Source: Christiangramia sp. (GTDB taxonomy: Bacteria; Bacteroidota; Bacteroidia; Flavobacteriales; Flavobacteriaceae). Taken from it: a DNA stretch of 64,000 bases. Numbering within the stretch: position 1 is the stretch's first letter; each line of letters starts with the position of its first letter. The stretch is taken from the NCBI RefSeq assembly GCF_029937855.1, contig NZ_JAPYPC010000004.1, forward strand, positions 124,001 to 188,000. The letters are read 5' to 3'. This document shows, in pieces, positions 37,067 through 44,863 of this stretch. Below the pieces are notes generated by a model, which had not been told where the DNA came from, did no database searches, and saw nothing but the letters and a program-made list of their open reading frames with translations. A program made the position numbers and the translations under genes.

Positions 37067-37925
37067 AATTGAAGTTTTACAACCTGGGTTATTTTCATCT
37101 ATTCAGGACCTGGGTAGGTTTGGATTTCAAAAATATGGTGTTCCGCAAAGTGGAGTGATGGATAGATATGCCATGCGAATTTGCAACATGGTGTTAGGAA
37201 ACTATGAAAATGCATCGGTCTTGGAAATAACCATGCAGGGACCACATTTCAAATTCTATAAAACAACCTCGATTGCAATTAGTGGCGCAGATTTTTCGGC
37301 AAAAATAAACGGGAAGACAATACCGCTTAATGAGAGGATAAAGGTAAGTGCCGGGGATGAATTGAAATTTGGCTCGCCAGCATCAGGTTTTCGCGCCTAT
37401 CTGGGAATTCATGACGGATTTATTTCTGAAGAGCTAATGGATAGTAAAAGCTGGTATGAAGGTTTGACTGAATATTCCAAATTAAAAAAAGGAATGACTT
37501 TGTACTATTCTCCAGAGAAATCAAAGGAAAGAGATACCTTTTCTTCTCTTAAAATTGATTCTGATTATATAAGGTCAAAAAAAATAGAAGTTTTTCCGGG
37601 TCCGGAATTTGACAAATTACCTGAAGAACTGCAAAAAACACTCTTTGATTCTGATTTCACTATCGAGGAAACCAGTAACCGGATGGCCGTTCAGTTTCGC
37701 GAGGATTTTGAAAATGATCTCGAGGCTATTATCACAGGTCCGGTAATGCCAGGAACGGTTCAATTAACGCCTTCAGGAAAAATGATCTTGCTAATGAGGG
37801 ATTGCCAGACTACCGGTGGTTATCCCAGGATACTGCAGCTTTCAGAATACGGGATACAGGTATTGGCTCAAAAAATTCCAGGAGAAAAGGTTTATCTTGA
37901 TAAGAAGGAATATCCAGATTTCTAG
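37056..37925 (+). CDS. pxpC: 5-oxoprolinase subunit C (KipA family, carboxyltransferase-like)
   Basis: 289 residues from ATG 37056; an in-frame TTG at 37047 is less likely. Typical of the allophanate-hydrolase subunit 2/KipA family: GLFSSIQDLGRFGFQKYGVPQSGVMD at the N-terminus (read in two parts), ISGADFSAKING, SNRMAVQF, and TPSGKMILLMRDCQTTGGYPRI near the C-terminus. It overlaps pxpB by 11 bases, so it is translationally coupled. Last gene of the five-gene operon beginning at 33214. Confidence 0.93.
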   Translation: MKAEIEVLQPGLFSSIQDLGRFGFQKYGVPQSGVMDRYAMRICNMVLGNYENASVLEITMQGPHFKFYKTTSIAISGADFSAKINGKTIPLNERIKVSAGDELKFGSPASGFRAYLGIHDGFISEELMDSKSWYEGLTEYSKLKKGMTLYYSPEKSKERDTFSSLKIDSDYIRSKKIEVFPGPEFDKLPEELQKTLFDSDFTIEETSNRMAVQFREDFENDLEAIITGPVMPGTVQLTPSGKMILLMRDCQTTGGYPRILQLSEYGIQVLAQKIPGEKVYLDKKEYPDF

Positions 37926-37938
37926 ACTGTATATAAAT

Positions 37939-38016
37939 AAAAAAGTGCCACCGTAGTTTAGCGCTATAGAAAAGACCCTACTCAGAACTATAACAAACCT
38001 TGGTTAGCACTTTTTT
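37939..38016 (+). terminator. Terminator-like long hairpin after pxpC
   Basis: AAAAAAGTGC (37939-37948) pairs with GCACTTTTTT (38007-38016) around a 58-base interior. The T-tract is in the 3' arm, which would stop pxpC transcripts in either direction. The large loop is unusual for a simple terminator and could hide a small RNA. Confidence 0.55.
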
Positions 38017-38081
38017 GCCCCAAAACACTTTAGCTTTACTAAAATGACTTCAACAAATATAGGTTAGAACTTCATTGGTGA

Positions 38082-38101
38082 AAAGGGGAATTTTCCCCTT
38101 T
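38082..38101 (+). other. Compact hairpin upstream of the small unknown gene
   Basis: AAAGGGGAA and TTCCCCTTT form a near-perfect stem-loop 83 bases before the ATG at 38185. It is either a second terminator of the pxp operon or an element in the leader of the next gene. Confidence 0.5.
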
Positions 38102-38184
38102 ATTAAATATGAAAGCAGATTTAAGTCTAAATAATTCTATTTTTAACTCTGAACTAACCAATTTTTTAATTAAATCTGAAAATT

Positions 38185-38583
38185 ATGGGAAAAAGAATTC
38201 CACAATCTGATGCAGAAAAACTTTGTCAAAACTGGACAGGTTCTAATCAGCCGAATAATGCTAAAAGTCCCGGAAAAGCAATTAAGGGAGCCGGCTTTAA
38301 AGACACTTACGAAACCTGGTTTAGTGTTGAAGAACTGGAGACGTATCTGGAATATGTGAAGCAAAATATTTCTGACAATCCGGGGATCCGCATATATTTT
38401 GGTAACTACGGTAAGAATGTAGGCCCGGGGAATAACGCCAGTACCATTTTCCTGGCTCCAACCAGTGGAGGAGGTGGTAGTACGGAATTTGATGGTTCCG
38501 AAATTGAAAATGATTACAATACTGAACCATATAATTCAGGTGGGAACAAAATCCCTCCAATGGCTTACGACCCAAATCCTTAA
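38185..38583 (+). CDS. Small protein of unknown function
   Basis: 132 residues; no family recognised. The first about 80 residues are mixed charge with a helix-rich middle (SVEELETYLEYVKQN) and an IRIYFGNYGKN strand. The C-terminal 45 residues are low complexity, with GGGGS, Asn, Pro and acidic residues. There is no signal peptide or membrane segment, so it is cytoplasmic or exported by an unrecognised route. It is flanked by hairpins on both sides, so it is a one-gene unit. Length, start codon and codon use look like a real gene. Confidence 0.7.
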   Translation: MGKRIPQSDAEKLCQNWTGSNQPNNAKSPGKAIKGAGFKDTYETWFSVEELETYLEYVKQNISDNPGIRIYFGNYGKNVGPGNNASTIFLAPTSGGGGSTEFDGSEIENDYNTEPYNSGGNKIPPMAYDPNP

Positions 38584-38603
38584 AATTTTATTTTTTTATT
38601 ATT

Positions 38604-38640
38604 GCCTCTGAAGTTCTATTTCAGAGGCTACTTTTTTTTC
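38604..38640 (+). terminator. Intrinsic terminator after the small unknown gene
   Basis: GCCTCTGAA (38604-38612) pairs with TTCAGAGGC (38620-38628), followed by TACTTTTTTTT. It lies within the 60-base gap to the next gene, whose ATG follows at 38644. Confidence 0.9.
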
Positions 38641-38643
38641 TAC

Positions 38644-39384
38644 ATGGCAGAATGGTTTAATTATCTTTTAGAAAGCAAAATTTATATCAATTATCTAATG
38701 GAGTTAGTTGCTGCGTTGGCAGGCAGTATATATCTTCTTAGGTCAAATTCAAATCAAAAAGATTTGAAACTTTTTGTAAAATTCCTTTGGTCTGTTTTAA
38801 TAATTGATTTGATAGGTAATTATGCAGGGCTGGCATATTTCAGTAATTATGAGATCTTACCATTTATTGAAGGATCACCAATTGCTCGTAACTTTTGGTA
38901 TTATAATATTATGGAGGTGTATTTTATTTGTTTTTACACCAATTTATTCCGTAGACAATTAGCAAATACGAAGATGAAAAGAATTTTAAAATGGCTTATA
39001 TTCTTTTACATCTTTTTTGCTGTGTCTAATATGATACTTAGTGGCGAATTTTTTGAAGGAGATCTTATTATCAATGATATGATGGGAGCCTTTATGATCA
39101 TTTTATCCATATTTGCTTACTTTTTTGAGATGATGATGAGTGATAAGGTATTATACTTTTACAAGAGCCTGTTTTTTTATATGGCAATTGGCATTTCTAT
39201 TTCTTATTTGACAATTATCCCAATTAACATTTACGACGCTTTCATTACAATTCAGAATACAGAATTTCTTGAGGTATTTTATGCGGTGATCAGGTACGCA
39301 AATATCTTCATGTATTCTATGTTTGCTTTAGGATTTTTTATGGAATATAGAAGCCGCCAAAGCCTAATACTGCAAAGATCCTGA
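38644..39384 (+). CDS. Seven-helix membrane protein of unknown function (paralogue 1)
   Basis: 246 residues from ATG 38644; an in-frame TTG at 38602 would start inside the upstream terminator and is rejected. About seven membrane helices, with charged loops between. It shares order and spacing of features with the next gene: N-terminal (M)xxYLLESKIYI versus FLLDTKLYV, IxRNxWYYNI versus FRRNVWWGNI in the first loop, GEFF in the middle, and a C-terminal RYANIFMYSMFALGFFMEYR versus RYANIFLYSVFTIGFYMDYR. No known family was recognised. Confidence 0.8.
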   Translation: MAEWFNYLLESKIYINYLMELVAALAGSIYLLRSNSNQKDLKLFVKFLWSVLIIDLIGNYAGLAYFSNYEILPFIEGSPIARNFWYYNIMEVYFICFYTNLFRRQLANTKMKRILKWLIFFYIFFAVSNMILSGEFFEGDLIINDMMGAFMIILSIFAYFFEMMMSDKVLYFYKSLFFYMAIGISISYLTIIPINIYDAFITIQNTEFLEVFYAVIRYANIFMYSMFALGFFMEYRSRQSLILQRS

Positions 39385-39419
39385 TATCTTTATGCTGAAC
39401 CGTTAAATCATGACCTTAC

Positions 39420-40172
39420 TTGAAGCTTGTAGAATTTCTTCTGGATACAAAATTATATGTCGGGAATATTTTCGAGATCATCGCGGCGATAGCGGGAATT
39501 TGGTATTTAAGGAAATCTCGTAATGTAGCTTCCGAAATCAAATATTTTGTATACTACCTTGTCCTTATTATATTTCTAGAGATTTATGCCTATTTACCCA
39601 TCTGGGCCTATCTTGAAGATTACGAAAAATTATCATTTTATAAGAATTCACCTTTCCGAAGAAATGTCTGGTGGGGCAATATCCTCAAAATTATTACTAC
39701 GCTATGTGTTTCCTGGATATTTATTAAAGCGTTGAGAAACCCTCAAATAAAAAGGAAACTTATTTACCTGATAGTCATCTACCCCATATTAAGTATTATT
39801 AGTTTTTTTACCATTGGAGAATTTTTTAATGCATATGATCCCTATGTAAATATTATTGGAACCTTACTTATGCTTACAAGTGTGGGCATTTTTTATATAG
39901 AAACTTTGAGGTCAGATCGAATTCTTACTTTTTATGGTGATATAAGATTCTATATATCTCTAGGAATGGTTATCTGGAACTTGTGTATGGTTCCTCTTAG
40001 TATTTATAGTAGCTTTTTCAGTTTACAAAATCCATTATATATGGAGCTGGATACTTTGGTTCACCGCTATGCCAACATTTTTTTATATTCCGTATTCACG
40101 ATTGGGTTTTATATGGATTATAGAATGAATGGGAAAAAGGAAGGTAAAACTGCAAATTATAACAAATTCTGA
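39420..40172 (+). CDS. Seven-helix membrane protein of unknown function (paralogue 2)
   Basis: 250 residues from a TTG start; an in-frame stop at 39411 leaves no upstream alternative. Clear paralogue of the preceding gene along the whole length (see its shared segments). Helix count about seven. It precedes, by 56 bases, a histidine kinase with only one membrane helix and no input domain, so this pair may supply or sense the signal for that two-component system (inference from position). Confidence 0.78.
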   Translation: MKLVEFLLDTKLYVGNIFEIIAAIAGIWYLRKSRNVASEIKYFVYYLVLIIFLEIYAYLPIWAYLEDYEKLSFYKNSPFRRNVWWGNILKIITTLCVSWIFIKALRNPQIKRKLIYLIVIYPILSIISFFTIGEFFNAYDPYVNIIGTLLMLTSVGIFYIETLRSDRILTFYGDIRFYISLGMVIWNLCMVPLSIYSSFFSLQNPLYMELDTLVHRYANIFLYSVFTIGFYMDYRMNGKKEGKTANYNKF

Positions 40173-40228
40173 CTTTTCTCTCTTTTTAGTTATTTTGTGT
40201 ATACTTGCTAAGCTAATCAACCACGAAA

Positions 40229-41017
40229 ATGCTGCGTAAAGAAGAGATCCTTTTAATTATCTACTTTATCCTGGTCATCTTATTTCTGGCAGGATTTACA
40301 GTCCTGTTTTTTATTACTTATCAGAGACGTAAGAATAAGATACTTCAGGAGAAGTTTCAGGCAGAACAGAATTTTAAGACAGAACTTGCCAATGCCAGGT
40401 TAGAAATCCAGGAAACTACCTTAAAAAATGTTAGTTGGGAACTTCATGATAATATTGGACAATTGCTGGCTGTGGCTAAAATGCAGCTTAATGTTTTAAA
40501 CCAAAAAGTTTCAATAGAGAACCAAAAATCATTTCATGAGGTGAAAGATCTGGTGGCGAATTCGCTTACAGAAATAAGAGCCTTGTCCAGATCTCTAAAT
40601 AATGAGGTGATAGAGTATGTAGGTCTGGAAGCTTCAGTAAAAAATGAAATAGAACGATTTAACCGATTGGAAGTGGTAGATGCCAATTTGAAAATAGCAG
40701 GTGAAGCCTATACTATTCCCCAGGAACATAGTATAATTCTATTCCGGATCCTTCAGGAATACTTTTCAAATGTCATAAAATACGCTGCGGCTACAAAGCT
40801 ATGTGTGAAATTTGAATATGCTAAAAATGAAATCATTATTGAGGCAAACGAAGATGGGCGTGGGTTCAATATGGAAGAAAACAAATCTGGGTCAGGCCTT
40901 CTAAATATGCGTAGCCGTGCAGAAATGATAAATTCCAGTTTTGCTCTCAATTCTGAGATTGGTAAAGGAACTTCCTTATCTTTACGTTATCCAACCAAGA
41001 ATTCTAACCATGAATAA
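40229..41017 (+). CDS. NarX/DesK-type sensor histidine kinase
   Basis: 262 residues. One membrane helix at the N-terminus (about 8-30), a short linker (31-62), a HisKA_3 dimerisation domain with phospho-acceptor H73 in WELHDNIGQLL, and a HATPase domain (RILQEYFSNVIKYA; EDGRGFNMEENKSGSGLLNMRSRAEMI). No extracellular or PAS input domain. Overlaps the response-regulator gene by 8 bases. It probably forms a functional unit with that regulator and perhaps with the upstream membrane proteins. Confidence 0.92.
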   Translation: MLRKEEILLIIYFILVILFLAGFTVLFFITYQRRKNKILQEKFQAEQNFKTELANARLEIQETTLKNVSWELHDNIGQLLAVAKMQLNVLNQKVSIENQKSFHEVKDLVANSLTEIRALSRSLNNEVIEYVGLEASVKNEIERFNRLEVVDANLKIAGEAYTIPQEHSIILFRILQEYFSNVIKYAAATKLCVKFEYAKNEIIIEANEDGRGFNMEENKSGSGLLNMRSRAEMINSSFALNSEIGKGTSLSLRYPTKNSNHE

Positions 41018-41642
41018 AACGATCATAATCGTTGATGATCATAAACTTTTTGCTCAATCCCTTCAAATCCTGGTCAATTCTTTTGAAGGATTTGAGGTAA
41101 CGCATGTGTTTAAGAACGGTAGGGAACTTGTTGATCATTATGAGAATGGCAAGGCCTCGCCAGATATTATTCTTTTAGATATGCGTATGCCGGTAATGGA
41201 TGGGATGGAAACCATGAAGTGGTTAAAGAAGTATAACCCAGAGCAAAAAGTGCTTACACTAACCGTAGACCAGGAAGATGAGACGATCATTAAAATGCTT
41301 AGGTTTGGGTGTAGGGGCTATCTATTAAAAGACATAGATCCTGAAGAATTTGAATATGCCTTGAACGCAATAGACCGTACCGGTTATTATTCCAATAAAA
41401 CGATTTCAGAAGCATTAAGTCGGGATGGAAAAAAACTCAAATATGAAGAACTTACCAAAAGAGAACTTGAATTCCTTAATCATGCCTGCAGCGAATTAAC
41501 CTATAAAGCGATTGCCGGGGAAATGAACCTTAGTCCCAAAACTATAGATAACTACCGGGAAAGTTTATTTAGTAAATTACACGTAAAAAGTAGGGTCGGG
41601 CTGGTTATTTTCGCCCTTAGGGAAGGCATCTGTGAAGTTTAA
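41010..41642 (+). CDS. NarL/LuxR-type response regulator
   Basis: 210 residues from ATG 41010, which overlaps the kinase stop. Receiver domain with the acidic pair DD (9-10), phospho-acceptor D57 (ILLDMRMP) and the conserved Lys in LLKDIDP; C-terminal LuxR-type helix-turn-helix (LTKREREF-like, here LTKRELEFLNHACSELTYKAIAGEM, then LSPKTIDNYRESLFSKL). Partner of the upstream kinase. The target genes are not evident; no divergent promoter in the immediate neighbourhood shows a repeat pair. Confidence 0.93.
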   Translation: MNKTIIIVDDHKLFAQSLQILVNSFEGFEVTHVFKNGRELVDHYENGKASPDIILLDMRMPVMDGMETMKWLKKYNPEQKVLTLTVDQEDETIIKMLRFGCRGYLLKDIDPEEFEYALNAIDRTGYYSNKTISEALSRDGKKLKYEELTKRELEFLNHACSELTYKAIAGEMNLSPKTIDNYRESLFSKLHVKSRVGLVIFALREGICEV

Positions 41643-41697
41643 AAATTTCAAAACATCTTGTTCTCAAATAAAACTAGCGATTATATAATACTGCTTT

Positions 41698-42531
41698 CTA
41701 TTTTTTAATGATTCTTGATTTATCAGTTAAGCCTATTATTTTCACCTCTGGCTTACCGTACAGAAAAACTTTACTTTTGCCTTCGGCATTAATCTCAATA
41801 CTTTTAGTGGCATGCACATAAATATCACTAGAGTTTTTGCTATTCAAGACAGCATTTTTTGTTTTTAATTTTTTTGCATCTAAATTAGAACTACATTCCA
41901 AAGTGTATATGCTGTTATTTGCTTCGCCATTTATTTTTAATCCTGCAGATTTTTCCAGAGTGACTTTTAATTCTTTACAATCCAAATCCCCTTTAAGATC
42001 AGTTCTGTCTTTCATATTGATAAGAATATTATCTGCTTTCAAATCAAGTTTTCCGCCGGAATTATTAAAAAAGGAAAAATCAGCATTCTGTTCTATTTCC
42101 AGATCCAGATCTACCTTGCTAGAATTATGAAGGCTAATCCTGATTTCATTTGCCTGAAACTTTCCAGTATTTTTAAGGATAGCGTCATCATTTAGAATGA
42201 GTGAATTTATATTTTCAAGCCTTAAGTATAAATCGAGTTTTTTCCTGTTTGTAATCTTATTTTTAGTGAAAATTTTTAAGGTGTTATTTTTCACTATTAT
42301 TTCAACTTCCTCAATTAAATTTTGATCTGCTGTTAAAATGTAAGAATTCTTTGGGCCATTCTGGATTTCCACACTAATATTATCTGAAATTTCAATATTT
42401 TCAAATGGTTCCTTAATTTCCCCGGAGGTGCTGATAACTTCCCGGTCGCCTTTAATTTTTGTCTTTTTCTGGGCTTCTATTGAAGTTGGATGACCTATAA
42501 AAAATAGTAAAAGAATGAGAATCGTTTTCAT
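41698..42531 (-). CDS. DUF2807 (head-GIN domain) exported protein
   Basis: 277 residues with a signal peptide (about 1-20, SIEAQ). The remainder is a repetitive beta-solenoid of the DUF2807 family (FENIEISDNISVEIQ opening; recurring short strands with alternating I/L/V and N/S/K). Members are secreted or surface-anchored proteins of unknown role. Convergent with the response regulator; single-gene unit. Unusually Lys/Asn-rich. Confidence 0.82.
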   Translation of the reverse strand: MKTILILLLFFIGHPTSIEAQKKTKIKGDREVISTSGEIKEPFENIEISDNISVEIQNGPKNSYILTADQNLIEEVEIIVKNNTLKIFTKNKITNRKKLDLYLRLENINSLILNDDAILKNTGKFQANEIRISLHNSSKVDLDLEIEQNADFSFFNNSGGKLDLKADNILINMKDRTDLKGDLDCKELKVTLEKSAGLKINGEANNSIYTLECSSNLDAKKLKTKNAVLNSKNSSDIYVHATKSIEINAEGKSKVFLYGKPEVKIIGLTDKSRIIKK

Positions 42532-42806
42532 GACTACACATTTAGTGGCCAGGGGGATTTTTCAATCTATCCACTTAAGTTACGATTAAAACTTATAAGA
42601 TTAAGATTTTTGCTTTTAAAAGTTAAGCTGAGGTTTTTATATGCTGTCCACTTTTTTATTTCAGGTAATAAACCTGAGATTTAGGATACTATTCTCTGTG
42701 GATATTTCACGGGTATTCTAAAATATTTTATTTCAATTATTCTTTACCAAATTCTAATTTTGCTAATTCTGCAGTATCTTCGCATATTCTAAAAAAATTA
42801 ATTGCT

Positions 42807-44330
42807 GTGATAGATTCTGCAAAAATTGAACTAAGAAATTTAAGGGTCAAAGATTACGAAGAGTTAAAGATCTCCATGGTAAAAAGTTACCAGGCGATGC
42901 CAGATGAGTACTGGAGTAAAGGAGAGATCAGGACGCTGGTGAACAAATTTCCCGAAGGTCAGCTTTGTATTGTAATTGATAATCGTATTGCAGGATGTGC
43001 GCTTTCAATAATTGTAGATTATGACAAGTTCGATGACACCCATAATTACGAGGAGATCATTGGAGGTGAGAATTTTTCAACGCATACAAAAAATGGGAAT
43101 ATACTATACGGAATAGATGTTTTTATCCATCCTGAATTCCGCGGAATGCGTTTGGGAAGAAGACTCTATGAAGCCAGAAAAGAACTTTGTGAGCATTTAA
43201 ATTTGAAGGCGATCATTTTTGGGGGGCGTATTCCTAATTATTCAAAATATGCCGAAGAACTTACTCCCAAGAAATATATAGACAAGGTGAAGCTCCAGGA
43301 AATTCATGATCCTGTGCTTTCCTTTCAGCTGAACAATGATTTTCATGTTAAAAAAGTGATCAAGGGATATCTTCCCGGAGATCATGAAAGTAAGGAGTTT
43401 GCCACCTTAATGGAGTGGAATAATATTTATTATACCAAACCTCAAAAGCTGGTAAACACCACCAAAACAGTTGTTAGACTGGGACTGGTACAATGGCAGA
43501 TGCGACTTTTTAAGGATTATGATGCCCTGGTTTCCCAGATAGAATTCTTTGTAGATGCGGTAAGTAATTATCAAAGTGATTTTATTCTTTTTCCGGAATT
43601 GTTTAATGCGCCGCTTATGGCACAATTCAACCATTTATCTGAACCTGAAGCTATACGCGGACTTTCGGATTATACGGAAAGATTGCTGGAAACATTTAGG
43701 GAATTCGCCATCAATTACAATATTAACATTATTACCGGGAGTATGCCGCTGCCAGTGGGTGAGCATATGTATAATGTAGGTTATTTATGCCGAAGGGATG
43801 GTAGCTACGAGCGTTATGAAAAACTACATATCACTCCGGCTGAAGAAACAGCCTGGGGAATGAAGGGCGGAAATAAACTGGAAACTTTTGATACCGATTG
43901 TGGGAAAATTGGAGTATTGATCTGCTATGATGTAGAATTTCCTGAAGTTTCAAGAATCCTGGCGGAAGAAGGTATGAATATCTTGTTTGTACCTTTTATG
44001 ACAGATACCCAGAATGGTTATTCTAGAGTGAAGATTTGCGCCCAGGCCAGGGCCGTGGAAAATGAATGTTACGTGGCTATTGCCGGTTCAGTTGGAAACC
44101 TTCCTAAAGTAGATAATATGGATATTCAGTATTCACAAAGTGCCGTACTTACACCATCAGATTTTGCCTTTCCGGTAAATGGAATAAAAGCGGAAGCGAC
44201 CCCGAATACTGAAAGTACATTACTGGTAGATGTTGACCTGGATCTTTTAAAAGAGCTGCATAATTTCGGAAGTGTTCGTAATATGAAAGACCGAAGAAAA
44301 GATCTTTATTCCCTGAAGAAGAAAAAATAG
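42807..44330 (+). CDS. GNAT acetyltransferase fused to nitrilase-family amidohydrolase
   Basis: 507 residues from a GTG start. Residues about 5-180 form a GNAT domain (acetyl-CoA loop in HPEFRGMRLGRRLYEA). Residues about 224-500 form a carbon-nitrogen hydrolase with the complete catalytic triad: E264 (FPELFNAP), K339 (YEKLHI) and C373 (LICYDVEFP). The same two-domain order is known from Bacillus subtilis YhcX. The substrate is unknown; an amide of an amino-acid or amine is plausible. Monocistronic. Confidence 0.9.
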   Translation: MIDSAKIELRNLRVKDYEELKISMVKSYQAMPDEYWSKGEIRTLVNKFPEGQLCIVIDNRIAGCALSIIVDYDKFDDTHNYEEIIGGENFSTHTKNGNILYGIDVFIHPEFRGMRLGRRLYEARKELCEHLNLKAIIFGGRIPNYSKYAEELTPKKYIDKVKLQEIHDPVLSFQLNNDFHVKKVIKGYLPGDHESKEFATLMEWNNIYYTKPQKLVNTTKTVVRLGLVQWQMRLFKDYDALVSQIEFFVDAVSNYQSDFILFPELFNAPLMAQFNHLSEPEAIRGLSDYTERLLETFREFAINYNINIITGSMPLPVGEHMYNVGYLCRRDGSYERYEKLHITPAEETAWGMKGGNKLETFDTDCGKIGVLICYDVEFPEVSRILAEEGMNILFVPFMTDTQNGYSRVKICAQARAVENECYVAIAGSVGNLPKVDNMDIQYSQSAVLTPSDFAFPVNGIKAEATPNTESTLLVDVDLDLLKELHNFGSVRNMKDRRKDLYSLKKKK

Positions 44331-44863
44331 ATCGTAAAATGTCATTTCGACCGCAGGGAGAAATCTGTTTGAGCAGGGTAAGTCTTTCTTTATTATTCTT
44401 ACTTCCTCTTTCTTTTGTCATTTCAACTGTAGCCTATTATGTTATTTATTGAGCACTGAGCTTGTGGAAGTGCAATTTTCTTTATCGTCCAATCGACCAG
44501 CGGGAGAAATCTCATTTGATGCCGCTAAAAAGAGTTCAGCCTTTTTCATTGATTAAGAAAAATAGTATTTAGTGATAATTCACTAAATAGCTTCTCTAAT
44601 TATGATAATCTTATTTAATCTTGGTAATCCTTATATTTCAGAAAAAACATTCCTATTTCAAACAGTCTTATTAAACAATTAATATTTCGTAGAATATCCT
44701 CTGCAAAATTTTCAGCTATCGTAATCAAAAAATACATAAAATACTGATAATCAGGTAATTGTATATAATGTGGTAAAATTGAAAGTAATTTAAGATTTCT
44801 TCGCTATACATCACTGCTGCTCCAAGACATTAATTTTAATAATTAGTTAAGGAGAAAACAGCA
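44331..44863. other. Leader and promoter region upstream of ilvD
   Basis: 533 bases without a supported gene. The first 190 contain two dispersed-repeat fragments ('gtcatttcgaccgcagggagaaatct' at about 44340 and 'caatcgaccagcgggagaaatct' at about 44490, quoted by parts). A perfect inverted repeat lies at 44567-44588. No TAnnTTTG promoter match was found. A clear Shine-Dalgarno-like AAGGAG lies at about 44849-44854, unusual for this phylum, 9 bases before the ilvD ATG. Confidence 0.6.
44567..44588. promoter_or_regulatory. 22-bp palindrome in the ilv leader
   Basis: ATTTAGTGA-TAAT-TCACTAAAT: perfect 9-bp arms, 4-bp spacer, about 275 bases upstream of ilvD. It has the size of a dimeric regulator's operator and no T-tract follows. 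Possible site for a branched-chain amino-acid regulator. Confidence 0.6.

Noticed and set aside
38602-38643. TTG start extending the first seven-helix protein upstream
   Set aside because: These bases form a strong intrinsic terminator of the preceding gene; ATG 38644 fits the paralogue.
44602-44682. Possible ilv leader peptide: 26 codons starting MIILFNLGNPYIS with nine Ile/Leu/Val
   Set aside because: The branched residues are scattered, no terminator hairpin with T-tract follows, and such composition is ordinary in AT-rich DNA. Unlike the arginine leaders, the evidence is not sufficient.
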